A program made the translations under genes and the position numbers. Shown piece by piece: positions 36,046 to 45,500 of a stretch of DNA of 64,000 bases. The DNA is from an uncultured Lachnospiraceae bacterium (GTDB lineage: Bacteria > Bacillota > Clostridia > Lachnospirales > Lachnospiraceae). The notes beneath the pieces were generated by a model. That model was given only the letters and a program-made list of their open reading frames with translations, ran no database searches and was not told where the DNA came from. Each line of letters begins with the position of its first letter. Positions within the stretch are counted from its first letter, which is position 1. The stretch is from contig CAJUOE010000157.1 in NCBI GenBank assembly GCA_910587895.1, positions 1-64,000 of the forward strand, written 5' to 3'.

Positions 36046-36926
36046 GCTTTTGCCCTCCTGTCCATTGAGAACAGCTGAATCACCGCAATCAGCAAAATGC
36101 TGGCGGCTGCCAGAACGACGGTTACCGTAACGAATTGCGGATCTTCCGGTTTCATCCAGGAAAATGCCGGCATTTCCACACGCAGCACCGCCATGAGGTT
36201 TGCGCCCATATGCGCCAGGAACGCCCCATAAAAATGTCCTGCCTTTTCCATAAACCATGCCAGAAGAATCCCCAGAACCCCTGCATAAATAAACTGCACC
36301 AGGTTCATGTGGATGACTCCGAACAGCAATGCGGAAATCATAATCGCCAGAATCCGGCTGATACGCTCCCGTTTCCTTCCATGTTCCGTCTTCTCCTCGT
36401 TGTCAGATATCATCATGTCGCAAAGCCTTCCATAGACTACGCCACGGTAAAGCAGCTCTTCCAAAAACGGGGTCAAAAGACATGCGCCCAGCAATTCAAA
36501 GAGGATGCCGCCCGCAAAAAACTTCTGGTTGACCTGCTGGTAGCCTTGCGAAATTTCCTCCAGACCGCTTAAAATCAGGAGGTTATTCAAAGTCACTCCC
36601 GCAGCCGCTCCGGCCAAAAACATCAGGATGCCGTTTAGGGCTCTCTTTGCCATGGACTTCCTGCTGATTTCTATATCCATATGCTCCCAGAATACCGTGG
36701 GCTCATTTTTATCTTTCTGATAATAATGTGCAATAAACGGGATTGTCACCGCCACCGACGCCGTCTGAAGCGCCATATACTGTTCCTCTGGATCCGCCCC
36801 CAGAAATACCGCCAGCATGGTAAACAACGACATGCTTAAATTTGTCGCCACAAAATATATAAATATGGGATAAATTACATTCCAGGATTTAAAAATTGGG
36901 CTGTTCATCCTGTCTCTTGGATTCAT
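36042..36926 (-). CDS. CPBP family intramembrane glutamic protease
   Basis: A 294-residue polytopic membrane protein with the CPBP (Abi, CAAX-protease-like) motifs: EELLYRGVVYGRL around residue 160 and FGVIHMN later, followed by a glycine-rich helix. Firmicute members process or are linked to peptides, exported proteins, or bacteriocin self-immunity. Eight or so hydrophobic segments are present. The gene begins 3 bp after the stop of the acidic protein gene upstream, within the MoxR/VWA gene series, so it might act with that group. Its substrate is unknown. Confidence 0.9.
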   Translation of the reverse strand: MNPRDRMNSPIFKSWNVIYPIFIYFVATNLSMSLFTMLAVFLGADPEEQYMALQTASVAVTIPFIAHYYQKDKNEPTVFWEHMDIEISRKSMAKRALNGILMFLAGAAAGVTLNNLLILSGLEEISQGYQQVNQKFFAGGILFELLGACLLTPFLEELLYRGVVYGRLCDMMISDNEEKTEHGRKRERISRILAIMISALLFGVIHMNLVQFIYAGVLGILLAWFMEKAGHFYGAFLAHMGANLMAVLRVEMPAFSWMKPEDPQFVTVTVVLAAASILLIAVIQLFSMDRRAKA

Positions 36927-36929
36927 TTC

Positions 36930-37781
36930 CTACCGCTCCTCCTTCGGCTCCCCTATGCCGTTCTCATCTTTTTGTTCCCCTGCTGCCTGAACTTTCTTTT
37001 CATCTTCCGGCTTATCCAGCACCTCTTCCCCGCTGGTCTCATCCTCTATTTCTGCCTGAATCTGCCTCAGTTTCGCATCCTGCGCAATTGCACGCATAAT
37101 CCGATTGATATCCGCCGGCGAAAACATATCAATTGCCCGCACCAGGTCATCAATATTTTCACGGTTAAATACCAGGACGCCGCCACCTTCAAGTTCCACG
37201 GTTATGCACTGCCTGATATCCGATACATTTCCCAGGCAAAGGCGGTTATGCTCGTAATCGCACTGGAAGGTCACGCCCTTATATTCTATGATGCCGTTCT
37301 CATTTGCCATTGCAGAATACGGCGCCCGCCTGTCGTTGCCCAGCAGTTTCTGAATCATCTCGTCACTCACCATATCGTCAATGGTATCCCTGATATCCGG
37401 CTGTTTGGGCACACTGTCCATACCATCATTCGCACCCATGCTGTCAACTTTCATGAAACGCATCGTACGGAAACATCCATTGTCCATCAGCACCTGCTCT
37501 TCAAACTGTCTTTCCTTCTTCTCCCCCTGTCCCAGAATGTAGGATTCATGCTGTTCTTTCTGCTTATCCAGTGCCTCTTCCTCGCGCTCCTTCAAATCTG
37601 CCCTGTATTCCTCGATAGCGTCATCTACTTTATCCAGCAATTTGTCCCATTCGTCGTCCGTAAACTCATCAATTGTTTTGGGCGCGCCCTTTCTCATCTC
37701 CGGTTTCATCTTCTTTGCATACTCAGCAACTGCCTGAGAGAAATAACCGTTTCCATAGCCACCTTTTAAACTGTCTAACAT
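36930..37781 (-). CDS. Acidic protein of unknown function downstream of MoxR/VWA genes
   Basis: A 283-residue soluble protein that I cannot assign. The N-terminus reads MLDSLKGGYGNGYFSQAVAEYAKK, a glycine/tyrosine-rich start seen in other small Lachnospiraceae proteins. Then comes a charged helical part (residues ~40-90), a central part with YKGVTFQCDYEHNRLCLGN and a beta-rich VELEGGGVLVFNREN, and a strongly acidic C-terminal tail (DETSGEEVLDKPEDEKK). No signal peptide or membrane segment. AAAAGGAGG precedes the ATG. It lies 15 bp after the MoxR-type gene, so it may be an accessory part of that system. Confidence 0.8.
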   Translation of the reverse strand: MLDSLKGGYGNGYFSQAVAEYAKKMKPEMRKGAPKTIDEFTDDEWDKLLDKVDDAIEEYRADLKEREEEALDKQKEQHESYILGQGEKKERQFEEQVLMDNGCFRTMRFMKVDSMGANDGMDSVPKQPDIRDTIDDMVSDEMIQKLLGNDRRAPYSAMANENGIIEYKGVTFQCDYEHNRLCLGNVSDIRQCITVELEGGGVLVFNRENIDDLVRAIDMFSPADINRIMRAIAQDAKLRQIQAEIEDETSGEEVLDKPEDEKKVQAAGEQKDENGIGEPKEER

Positions 37782-37795
37782 CTTTGTGCCTCCTT

Positions 37796-39298
37796 TTATG
37801 ACATCCGTCTCAACAGGTTCCTGCGCTTTTCATCAAAAAGCAACTCTTTATTATACCGAAAATATCGTTCACATTCACACTCCTGAAGAAAGCTGACACA
37901 GTATGAATTGGAATTTAATTCTGTAAGGAACATCACCATCTCCTGGCTGTTGCCAAAAGCTCCTTCCAGAAAATCAAATACACATTCTACTACCTGGGAT
38001 GCTTCACGCTGGCCTTTTTCATAAGTTTCCTGCTCCTGTTCGAATAAGCCTTTTACCTTTTCAAAAGCCTCTTCTCCTGTACGGATACTTTTCAACCGCA
38101 GCTCCTGTAAAAAGCGCTCCAGCGCCCCCAATGTTCTCTGATATATCTTTTCCTCTTCACGGCTTATCAATTCTGCCTTTTTCCTGTTTGTATATTCTAA
38201 ATTAAATTTATCATATACATTGGAAAACAACTGCTGTCCATCCAGGCCTTCCGTGGCGGCTGTCAGTTGCTTGTACTCCGTCAGAACCGTAAACAACATC
38301 TCCATATATTTTTCGGTCTCTACCGATGATTTCAACACCTCATTGACCCTCGAAATCAAAAGTCCAAGCACGCCAAGACGCTCATCAAAGGAGGCGTGCG
38401 CAACTTTTTTCAGGAGAATCTCATCCAGATTTCCCCTCAAAATCTCCTCAATCTGATAATCAGTACGGTATTTCCTGTACAGCTCCAGATAATTTGCAAA
38501 ATCTTTGGCAATTTTCGGAAACTGAATGTACTGAACCACGACCTCCCGATCCACCGTCTTGCCAAGTTTCTCATAGACCTGAATCAGCGTTGATAAGTCT
38601 TCCCAGCCTCTGGGCGTGGCAAAATTCCTGCCGTCAACCGTCGTCTCCATCTGATAGAAGTTCTGCTTGCGTGTATTCAGATAAGAAACGACCGCCCCAT
38701 GCAGCCCTTGCTGATACGCATATTCTTTCCAGACCTCAAAATCCGGCTCTACCTCAATCTTCTTCACCCTGTCCATCGTGACCACGTCAAATTCGCGGAC
38801 AGACTTGTTATATTCCGGCGGATTGCCCGCCGCCACAATCACCCAGCCCTGGGGAATCTTGTGGTTGCCAAAGGATTTGCACTGCAAGAACTGCAGCATC
38901 GCAGGCGCAAGTGTCTCCGAGACGCAGTTAATCTCGTCCAGAAACAGAATTCCCTCTGACAATCCGGTCCGCTCCATTTTTTCGTAGATCGATGCCACAA
39001 TCTCACTCATCGTGTATTCCGTCACATCAAACTCCTGGTCCCCATACTGCCTTTTGGAGATAAACGGAAGCCCAATCGCACTCTGCCTGGTATGATGCGT
39101 AATCGTATACGATACCAGCCCTATTTCACACTCTCTGGCAATCTGCTCCATGATCTGCGTCTTGCCGATGCCCGGTGAACCCAGCAGCAAAATCGGACGC
39201 TGGCGCACAGAGGGAATTTCATACATGCCATATTCATCCTTTAACAGATACGCTTCGATCGTATTTTTAATTTCTTCCCTGGTTCTCTTTATATTCAT
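37796..39298 (-). CDS. MoxR-like AAA+ ATPase
   Basis: A 500-residue AAA+ ATPase. Walker A is GSPGIGKTQ (residues ~44-52), Walker B ILFLDEINC, sensor 1 VIVAAGNPPEYN, in the order of the MoxR group. The C-terminal ~200 residues are helical with no named domain. MoxR ATPases act with VWA proteins, remodelling or activating partner complexes; a VWA gene is directly upstream (14 bp). The ATG at 39298 has GGAGGCAGTC before it; the open frame is six codons longer and would overlap the VWA stop. The client protein is unknown. Confidence 0.92.
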   Translation of the reverse strand: MNIKRTREEIKNTIEAYLLKDEYGMYEIPSVRQRPILLLGSPGIGKTQIMEQIARECEIGLVSYTITHHTRQSAIGLPFISKRQYGDQEFDVTEYTMSEIVASIYEKMERTGLSEGILFLDEINCVSETLAPAMLQFLQCKSFGNHKIPQGWVIVAAGNPPEYNKSVREFDVVTMDRVKKIEVEPDFEVWKEYAYQQGLHGAVVSYLNTRKQNFYQMETTVDGRNFATPRGWEDLSTLIQVYEKLGKTVDREVVVQYIQFPKIAKDFANYLELYRKYRTDYQIEEILRGNLDEILLKKVAHASFDERLGVLGLLISRVNEVLKSSVETEKYMEMLFTVLTEYKQLTAATEGLDGQQLFSNVYDKFNLEYTNRKKAELISREEEKIYQRTLGALERFLQELRLKSIRTGEEAFEKVKGLFEQEQETYEKGQREASQVVECVFDFLEGAFGNSQEMVMFLTELNSNSYCVSFLQECECERYFRYNKELLFDEKRRNLLRRMS

Positions 39299-39312
39299 GA
39301 CTGCCTCCAAAC

Positions 39313-40635
39313 TCAACGTACAATATCAACAAGCCCGCCCAAATCCCGCTCGTCCAGAATCAACTTCATAGCCCAGGGCGGCACGTCCACATCCAGATAA
39401 TCCTCGCGGAAAAATACAAACGCAGTTTCATAGGGCGGTTTTTTCAGCGGAAATGTCCCATAGCCATCCGTAAAATAAATCAACCCCCGTAATTTATAAA
39501 AAACTTTTTTCGCAAGCAATGTCTGTACGTACGTAAATGCCGGGCGAAAATCGGTTCCTCCCATCCCCTGCACCTGAAAATCCTCCATATATTGCTGAAG
39601 CTGCTTTTGATTCTCAATCACGACATCCGACTGTACGCGCTCGTCGCACTGGATAATATGGATGCAAAACCTGCGATAGAAGGATTCGGACTGACTGAGG
39701 ATGCTGTAAGTCTCCTCCAGAAATTTTTGCACGAGCGACGCCTTACAGGACATAGAGGTATCAATCACAATCACAAAATCTTCGATTTTGTTCGTTTCCC
39801 TCGTCTCCAAATGTTCAATCAACGGCATATTGCCATATAAATCCATGCCATAATGGTAGAAAATATAGTCAAAGCTGTCCAAATCTACCTGCATTTCCTC
39901 TTTCAGCACACAGAATTTCTTCAGAAACGTCCGATAATCGTATCTTTCACGGTTTTCCACGCGCAATTGCTCCCGCAACCCTTTGGAATCCTCTGCCGCC
40001 TCTTTGGAAAATATCTCCAGCTCCGTCTCCATCTTATCCCGAATATCCTGCCACTGGTTCTGCTGTTCCATCGGCATATCGGGGGTCTTTGCCCCCTGCT
40101 CCCAGAGAAAATGCTCGTCCACAATAAATTCCTGTATCAGGCGCGCCACTACGCGGATATCCGGCTGAGATTCCTTAAGCAGACAGAAAACTGCTTCGGC
40201 GTTGAGCACCGGCATCTTCTTCTCAAGCCCCTGGTAAACAGCCCGCCGATAAGGTTTGGATGGATTTCTCAGGCAGCGGTATGGAAGGCTGTCAATCACT
40301 GACTCCACCGCGATATCACAGGCGAGATTCCATATCTGCAAATCCTCCGCTCCCCTGGGATTCCACACATGCCCCATCAGGCAATGGAGGATACTGTGCA
40401 AATAGCAGCGGTTTGCCTGCGTACCGCTCATCCGGTAGAGCTCCATAAGGAATTCCGGGTTAAATTTCAACACGCTCCCATCTGTCGCCGTCCGCGCCAA
40501 TTCCATAGAAGGCTCAAAAATCAGGCTGGAAAGCGCCACATCCAGAAACCGCATATTCAAATACAATTCATTTCGGCAATCCGACAAAATTTCCTTACAA
40601 ATATCTGTTTTTTCCAGCAGCAGCTCCTCAAACAT
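39313..40635 (-). CDS. VWA-domain protein with N-terminal metallopeptidase-like domain (DUF2201-like)
   Basis: A 440-residue protein. The C-terminal third is a von Willebrand A domain with the metal site DTSMS (in FVIVIDTSMSCKAS) and a GMGGTDFRPAF segment, as in VWA-like DUF2201 proteins. The N-terminal part holds HSILHCLMGH, resembling the zinc site of the putative metallopeptidase half of that family, though HSILH lacks the Glu of HExxH. VWA and MoxR proteins form chaperone-like pairs, and the MoxR gene follows 14 bp later. The cell role is unknown. Confidence 0.88.
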   Translation of the reverse strand: MFEELLLEKTDICKEILSDCRNELYLNMRFLDVALSSLIFEPSMELARTATDGSVLKFNPEFLMELYRMSGTQANRCYLHSILHCLMGHVWNPRGAEDLQIWNLACDIAVESVIDSLPYRCLRNPSKPYRRAVYQGLEKKMPVLNAEAVFCLLKESQPDIRVVARLIQEFIVDEHFLWEQGAKTPDMPMEQQNQWQDIRDKMETELEIFSKEAAEDSKGLREQLRVENRERYDYRTFLKKFCVLKEEMQVDLDSFDYIFYHYGMDLYGNMPLIEHLETRETNKIEDFVIVIDTSMSCKASLVQKFLEETYSILSQSESFYRRFCIHIIQCDERVQSDVVIENQKQLQQYMEDFQVQGMGGTDFRPAFTYVQTLLAKKVFYKLRGLIYFTDGYGTFPLKKPPYETAFVFFREDYLDVDVPPWAMKLILDERDLGGLVDIVR

Positions 40636-40711
40636 ACGTCCATCCCTCTATCCCTGTCTTGCCATGAACTTTCCCATTTCCCGCCTTATCTATGTGTCCC
40701 AGCCATAAAAC

Positions 40712-41650
40712 CTACAAAGAAAACTTCTTTTTCTTCGCTGGAAACCTGCGATATTTTATATCCATCATCATGCTGACAATCTGCGGTTTTTCAGACTGTT
40801 TTGCATTCTCCAAAAGCGTTTCCATCTGCGTCGGAGCATCCACAAAGCATTCCGCCAGCCAGCGCAGCTCCTCCATGCGCTCCTCTTCCATAAGAACTGA
40901 AGACGTTTCCTCCAAATTCTTCCGCAGCCAGTCTGCATATTCCTCCCCCACAGCAGGCAATAGCATATAAGGGTACATAAGCCTTGCCAACACAATTTCT
41001 ATATTAGTTATCAAATCCACATTATATTTCCCATTTGCAAAAAGCTTATCGTATTCCTCATAAATCACCTGCGTATTGCGAAATGCATTGCGGTACTGGA
41101 TACCCATTCCATGCGTCTGCGTGGAAATGATTCTTGCCGGCGTATTTTCTACTGCCTCCTCAAAAAATTCCGGATAAACCAACCGGCAAAATACCGCTCC
41201 CTGCTTCCCATAGAAATCCACCGTCACCCTCTGCTTCAAATCCTGCAAAAGTTCCCTCAGGCAAGAACTTCCATCCAGGCAATGCATATCCAGCCGGGAA
41301 AGGTTCTCACACCCGGTAAACGCCCCCGCTCCCATATAGGCAAGGTTGCTGTAACAAGATAACTTTTGAAAATGGAGGCAATTATAAAAAATATAACGTC
41401 CGAGCCGCTGAATCGTCTGCGGCAGATACAATTCTTCCAGCTTATCCCCACAGATACAAGGCAAATCCCCATTATTTACCGGCTCGTCCTCCATCTCTTC
41501 CGCAAACGCATAGGCGCTTATCTCTGTCACAGCATATCCATCCAGTTCCTCCGGTATCACGACGCTCCCGCTGCTGCCATAACAGCGCAGGATGCAGATT
41601 CCATGCTCCCTCTTCTCATATGCGAAATAAGCATCTCTTCCCTCAGCCAT
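40712..41650 (-). CDS. Leucine-rich-repeat (BspA-like) protein, cytosolic
   Basis: A 312-residue protein. Residues ~15-130 carry LRR_5-type repeats as in BspA-like proteins (VVIPEELDGYAVTEISAYAF, LEELYLPQTIQRLGRYIF, LAYMGAGAFTGCENLSRLDM). The C-terminal half is helical with no named domain. There is no signal peptide, unusual for this repeat type and consistent with a cytosolic adaptor. The ATG at 41650 has GGAG 7 bases upstream; the TTG four codons earlier overlaps it. It lies between the folate genes and the VWA/MoxR pair, probably as the first gene of the latter group. Confidence 0.85.
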   Translation of the reverse strand: MAEGRDAYFAYEKREHGICILRCYGSSGSVVIPEELDGYAVTEISAYAFAEEMEDEPVNNGDLPCICGDKLEELYLPQTIQRLGRYIFYNCLHFQKLSCYSNLAYMGAGAFTGCENLSRLDMHCLDGSSCLRELLQDLKQRVTVDFYGKQGAVFCRLVYPEFFEEAVENTPARIISTQTHGMGIQYRNAFRNTQVIYEEYDKLFANGKYNVDLITNIEIVLARLMYPYMLLPAVGEEYADWLRKNLEETSSVLMEEERMEELRWLAECFVDAPTQMETLLENAKQSEKPQIVSMMMDIKYRRFPAKKKKFSL

Positions 41651-41674
41651 AATTTTCTCCAATATCTGTCATTT

Positions 41675-41782
41675 TGCCTCGTTTCGGATTTCCGCCAATA
41701 CCTGTCATCTTGCCTCGTTTCGGATTTCCGCCAATACCTGTCATCTTGCCTCGTTTCGGATTTCCGCCAACATCTGCCGTAC
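41675..41782. repeat. Three 36-bp tandem repeats over the folBK 3' end
   Basis: Units at 41675, 41711 and 41747; the first two are identical and the third, in coding sequence, differs only in its last ~12 bases. A partial unit (41657-41674) adjoins. Read on the minus strand each unit encodes QVLAEIRNEA(R/K) and a stop codon, so the end of folBK with its stop has been copied in frame. Confidence 0.92.
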
Positions 41783-42577
41783 CGTTTTCCCTTTCAGGGG
41801 ATGCCGCAGATAAGGCGCAAGCTCTGCCAGTGGCTTTAACACAAATTCACGGTTCTCCATATCTGGATGTGGAATCTGCAGCTCTTCCCTGTCCACAATG
41901 CAATCATCATAAAAAATAATGTCCAGATCCAGCGTCCTGGGCCCCCAGTGCATCTTCCGCTCCCGATGCGCCTCCTGTTCCACTTCGTGAAGGACATCCA
42001 GCAGTTCTTCCGGCAACAGGAGCGTGCGCAGTTCCAGCATTCCATTCAAAAACTCCGGCTGCTCTTTTACGCCGTATGGTTCTGTGCCAATAAGCCGGGA
42101 TATGCGCTGCACAACACAGTCTTCCCGGCGATCCAGTGACTCTGCGCCCTGCCGGATATACTTCTCCCGGTCTCCCAGATTGGAGCCGAGTGCAATATAA
42201 GCAAGGTGCCAGCTGCGCGTAATCTCCACGGACACAGCCTCCAAGGGAAGTCCGATTGGCGCCCACGGCTTTAATATCTCAAGCGTAATTGCCTGCATCC
42301 TGGGAAAGCGCAAAAGAACGGCCCGCGCCATCTGCTCCGCCGCCGCCTCAATCAGCTGAAATGTATGCTCCGTCATATAATTTGTCATGAAATGCGAGAC
42401 TTCTCCATAGTGGACTGACTTTGTTAAATCATCCTTTAATCCCGCCTCCCTCGTGGGTACATACAGGGTGGCATTGATGATAAATTTCTGCCCCAGACGA
42501 TTCTCCTCCGGAAACACCCCATGCCTGCCAAATACTTCCAGATTTTTAATATGAATCTTATCCGTCTCCATCGCCAT
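41741..42577 (-). CDS. folBK: Dihydroneopterin aldolase / HPPK fusion
   Basis: A 278-residue bifunctional folate enzyme. Residues ~1-120 are FolB (NLEVFGRHGVFPEENRLGQ; it cleaves dihydroneopterin to 6-hydroxymethyl-dihydropterin). Residues ~125-278 are FolK (AYIALGSNLGDRE, then RKMHWGPRTLDLDIIFYDD, which bind pterin, ATP and Mg; it adds pyrophosphate). Fusions of this pair are common in Clostridia. The ATG at 42577 overlaps the folP stop as TGATG, which favours it over the ATG four codons upstream that touches its own AGGAGGG. The 3' end lies in a tandem repeat. Confidence 0.95.
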   Translation of the reverse strand: MAMETDKIHIKNLEVFGRHGVFPEENRLGQKFIINATLYVPTREAGLKDDLTKSVHYGEVSHFMTNYMTEHTFQLIEAAAEQMARAVLLRFPRMQAITLEILKPWAPIGLPLEAVSVEITRSWHLAYIALGSNLGDREKYIRQGAESLDRREDCVVQRISRLIGTEPYGVKEQPEFLNGMLELRTLLLPEELLDVLHEVEQEAHRERKMHWGPRTLDLDIIFYDDCIVDREELQIPHPDMENREFVLKPLAELAPYLRHPLKGKTVRQMLAEIRNEAR

Positions 42578-43410
42578 CACGCTCTCCATCCCTCCTGCAC
42601 CGCCTCTGCCATCTGAACCGCGCGCTTATTCTGCAGAACGTCATGTACGCGCACAAACGCACATCCGGCTGTCACGCCAAACACTGTCGTCACCAGCGTT
42701 CCCTCCAGCCGTTCTTCTACCGGCAAGTCCAGCGTAATGCCGATGACAGATTTGCGCGAAGTCCCAAGAAGAACCGGAAATCCCAATTCCTTAAGCTCCT
42801 TCAATTTACAAATAACCTCCAGATTATGCTCATACGTCTTGGCAAATCCCACGCCGGGATCCAGAATAATTTTATCTTCCGCAATTCCCGCATCTCTGGC
42901 AATTTTAACCGTTTCCTTAAGGTCTGATTTGACATCCTCCATAAAATTCTGGTACTGCATATTATCCCGATTATGCATCAGGCAGCAGGCAGCTTTCGAC
43001 TCTGCAATCACCTTTGCAAGCCTGGAATCATACTTCAAACCCCAGATATCATTTACCATATCCGCCCCTGCCTGCAATGCTGCAAGCGCCACCTCGGTCT
43101 TATAGGTATCAATCGAAACCGGAATATCAAATCTTTCTTTTATTAATTCAATTATCGGCGCCGTCCTGTTGATTTCTTCTTCCTCCGTTATCTTCTGATA
43201 ACCGGGCCTTGTCGATTCCCCGCCAATATCAATCAGGTCTGCGCCCTCCTCTATCATCTTCTCCGCCTGTCTCAGCGCCGCATCCCTGTTATTAAATCTG
43301 CCGCCATCTGAAAAGGAATCCGGCGTGAGATTTAAAATTCCCATAATATATGTTTTCTCTGCCACATCAAACCAGCGGCTGCCAATCTGCATCCTGGATA
43401 TTTTCTGCAT
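42577..43410 (-). CDS. folP: Dihydropteroate synthase
   Basis: A 277-residue DHPS that joins 6-hydroxymethyl-dihydropterin pyrophosphate with p-aminobenzoate to form dihydropteroate, the sulfonamide target. Key motifs are MGILNLTPDSFSDGG, GADLIDIGGESTRPG, VSIDTYK, ILDPGVGFAKT, LLGTSRKS and the C-terminal VRVHDV. Length is normal. AGAGGTG precedes the ATG. The stop is coupled to folBK, and folE lies 57 bp upstream, in the operon order folC-folE-folP-folBK. Confidence 0.97.
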   Translation of the reverse strand: MQKISRMQIGSRWFDVAEKTYIMGILNLTPDSFSDGGRFNNRDAALRQAEKMIEEGADLIDIGGESTRPGYQKITEEEEINRTAPIIELIKERFDIPVSIDTYKTEVALAALQAGADMVNDIWGLKYDSRLAKVIAESKAACCLMHNRDNMQYQNFMEDVKSDLKETVKIARDAGIAEDKIILDPGVGFAKTYEHNLEVICKLKELKELGFPVLLGTSRKSVIGITLDLPVEERLEGTLVTTVFGVTAGCAFVRVHDVLQNKRAVQMAEAVQEGWRA

Positions 43411-43467
43411 ATTTCACCTCTCTCAAACCTATCTTCTGCCCTTCCTGCCAATCTCGCAATTCACCTT

Positions 43468-44025
43468 TTAGCGCCCCATCATCCGGAAAAATTCATCCAG
43501 AAGATGCTGATCCTTCGCAAACGCTCCTCTTGTCTCCACGGTAACTGTCTGCGTCCCGGGCTTTTTCACCCCACGCATCGTCATGCACATATGCTCCGCC
43601 TCCAGCATCACCACGGCTCCCTTCGGTTTCAGGTACGTCATCAGCGCGTCTGCAATCTGTGCCGTCAGCTGCTCCTGAATCTGCGGACGGCGCGCATAAA
43701 TTTCCACCGTCCGGGCCAGTTTGCTAAGTCCCACCACTTTCCCGTCCGGCAGGTAGGCGACATGCGCTTTCCCATAGAAAGGCAGCAAATGGTGTTCACA
43801 GACAGAATAAAAGACAATGTCTTTTTCCAGCACGATTCCACGCCCTGATGTATCAAATGTCTTGCCAAGGAGCTTATCTGGCGTCTTTCCCATTCCTTCA
43901 AAAAGCTCCTCGTACATCCGGGCAATCCTGTCCGGCGTCTCACGCAGCCCCTCTCTTTCACTTTCCTCTCCAATCCCCTCCAGCAAAAGGGTAACCGCCT
44001 GCCTGATTTTTTCCTTATCTATCAT
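43468..44025 (-). CDS. folE: GTP cyclohydrolase I
   Basis: A 185-residue FolE of type IA that converts GTP to dihydroneopterin triphosphate, the first step of folate synthesis. The zinc ligands are visible in [18 protein letters not shown] and [14 protein letters not shown]. It overlaps the folC stop by 11 bp. The step between its product and dihydroneopterin needs a phosphatase that is not obviously here; the HAD or a Nudix protein elsewhere may serve. Confidence 0.97.
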   Translation of the reverse strand: MIDKEKIRQAVTLLLEGIGEESEREGLRETPDRIARMYEELFEGMGKTPDKLLGKTFDTSGRGIVLEKDIVFYSVCEHHLLPFYGKAHVAYLPDGKVVGLSKLARTVEIYARRPQIQEQLTAQIADALMTYLKPKGAVVMLEAEHMCMTMRGVKKPGTQTVTVETRGAFAKDQHLLDEFFRMMGR

Positions 44026-45379
44026 TTTCTGTTTTCTCCTTAACAGTTTCTCGCAGTTCCCTCAGGTAGGACAGGGAACCAAATGCAAGTATCATGGTTC
44101 TGTCGTCTGCCCTTGAAAGCGCCCGGTCTACCGCCTGTTCCACGGTCAGACAATTTGTCACCTGTCCATGGTACTTTCCCGCTTCAGCCGCCAATGCCTG
44201 TCCATTCATGGCTCTTGGATGATCCGGTGTGACCGTATACGCCTGATCTGCCAGTGGGAGCATAATCTTCAACATTTCCTGATGCTCTTTATCTGCAAGT
44301 ACCCCTATTATATAAATTATTTTGTAATTTGTAAAACCCCTTTTTATAGTTTCTGATAATTTTAAAGCCGCATCGGCATTGTGCGCGCCATCCATCACAA
44401 ACAGCGGATGTCTGCATAATATGGAAAACCTTCCTTCCCATTTGGCGCATAAAAGCCCCTTGCGAACATGATCCTCACGGATATCGAACCCAATTTTCTT
44501 TAATATCTTTGCCGTCTCTATGGCGCAGACCGCGTTTTCTATCTGATAATTCCCCAGCAGAGAGAGCACAATTTCCTGCGTATCTTCAGAAAGATAACCT
44601 TCCGCCGCAGAAAAAGACGTGTCCCTGAACTCCTTCAGAGAATAACAAAATGTTTGCCGCATGTCATTCCCATCCGGACAATACCGTACATGATCTGCCT
44701 TACCGGATTCGCTGTAGACCAAAACAGCATGTTTTTCCCGGCATACCTCCTCCAATACAGCCCGAATCTTTTGCTGTTCCGGCTTCATTGCCACAACATA
44801 AGAGCCCTCTTTGATAATTCCAGCTTTGGTACGGGCAATCTGTGTCAAATCGCCGCCCAGAAATTTCATATGATCCATGCTGATGGACGTCAGCACACAG
44901 ACGAGCGGGTCTGCAATGATATTGGTGGCATCCGTTTCGCCGCCCATCCCGGTCTCCAGAATTACCACTTCACAGTCTCGACGGTAGAACCAGAGAAATG
45001 ACGCCGCCGTCTCTACCTCAAACACGGTGGGCTGTGCCATTCCTCTCGCAACCATGCGCTCACACGCCATGCGCACTTCAGATATTACCTTCACAAACTC
45101 ATCCACACAAATAGGCTCTCCGTTTATCTGGTACTGCTCCATACGGTCAAAAACAGCCGGAGAAGTGTACTTGCCTGCACGGATTCCAGCCTGCTGAAGA
45201 ATAGATGACAGCATGGCACACACCGAGCCCTTTCCATTCGTTCCAGCCACATGGATGAACCGAAGTTTATCCTGCACATTTCCAAGCTCATCCATCAGGT
45301 TATGCATGTTTTCCAGTCCCAGAATACTGCCGCTCTTTGCAATTTCTTCTAAATAGTCCCATACCTCATGTTCTGTCAT
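44015..45379 (-). CDS. folC: Folylpolyglutamate synthase / dihydrofolate synthase
   Basis: A 454-residue Mur-ligase family enzyme that adds glutamate to dihydropteroate and to folates. The ATP loop [16 protein letters not shown] is near residue 50; [10 protein letters not shown] and the C-terminal [12 protein letters not shown] are typical of FolC. The ATG at 45379 has AGAGG 4 bases upstream; the longer frame would start inside a terminator-like hairpin. It is the first gene of the folate series. The hairpin directly upstream may control it. Confidence 0.95.
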   Translation of the reverse strand: MTEHEVWDYLEEIAKSGSILGLENMHNLMDELGNVQDKLRFIHVAGTNGKGSVCAMLSSILQQAGIRAGKYTSPAVFDRMEQYQINGEPICVDEFVKVISEVRMACERMVARGMAQPTVFEVETAASFLWFYRRDCEVVILETGMGGETDATNIIADPLVCVLTSISMDHMKFLGGDLTQIARTKAGIIKEGSYVVAMKPEQQKIRAVLEEVCREKHAVLVYSESGKADHVRYCPDGNDMRQTFCYSLKEFRDTSFSAAEGYLSEDTQEIVLSLLGNYQIENAVCAIETAKILKKIGFDIREDHVRKGLLCAKWEGRFSILCRHPLFVMDGAHNADAALKLSETIKRGFTNYKIIYIIGVLADKEHQEMLKIMLPLADQAYTVTPDHPRAMNGQALAAEAGKYHGQVTNCLTVEQAVDRALSRADDRTMILAFGSLSYLRELRETVKEKTENDR

Positions 45380-45388
45380 TTTACCTCT

Positions 45389-45421
45389 AAAAAGCCCTGT
45401 GTGGCTTGCCCACACAGAGCT
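45389..45421 (-). terminator. Terminator-like hairpin directly before folC
   Basis: A 12-base stem with one mismatch (AGCTCTGTGTGG / CCACACAGGGCT), 5-base loop, and TTTTT on the minus strand. The T-run ends a few bases before the folC ribosome binding site. It ends transcription from the coiled-coil gene, or acts as an attenuator for the folate operon if transcription starts in the ~80 bp upstream. Confidence 0.75.
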
Positions 45422-45500
45422 TTCTCTCCTCCTTATCCGCGAAATACCACGCTATCATATCCACAAATCGTTCTGCAAGACATGCATATCTGGCATCCTG

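Noticed and set aside
41657..41782. Regular 36-bp repeats that could suggest a CRISPR array.
   Set aside because: The units are directly adjacent with no spacers, are coding on the minus strand and there are no cas genes.
45387..45460. Short open frame (about 23 codons, starting MIAWYFADKEE) before folC.
   Set aside because: It has no good ribosome binding site and runs through the terminator hairpin; a leader peptide cannot be supported.
45421..45500. Tetrahydrofolate riboswitch upstream of folC.
   Set aside because: I could not find the conserved core or pairing pattern by eye; a covariance-model search would decide.
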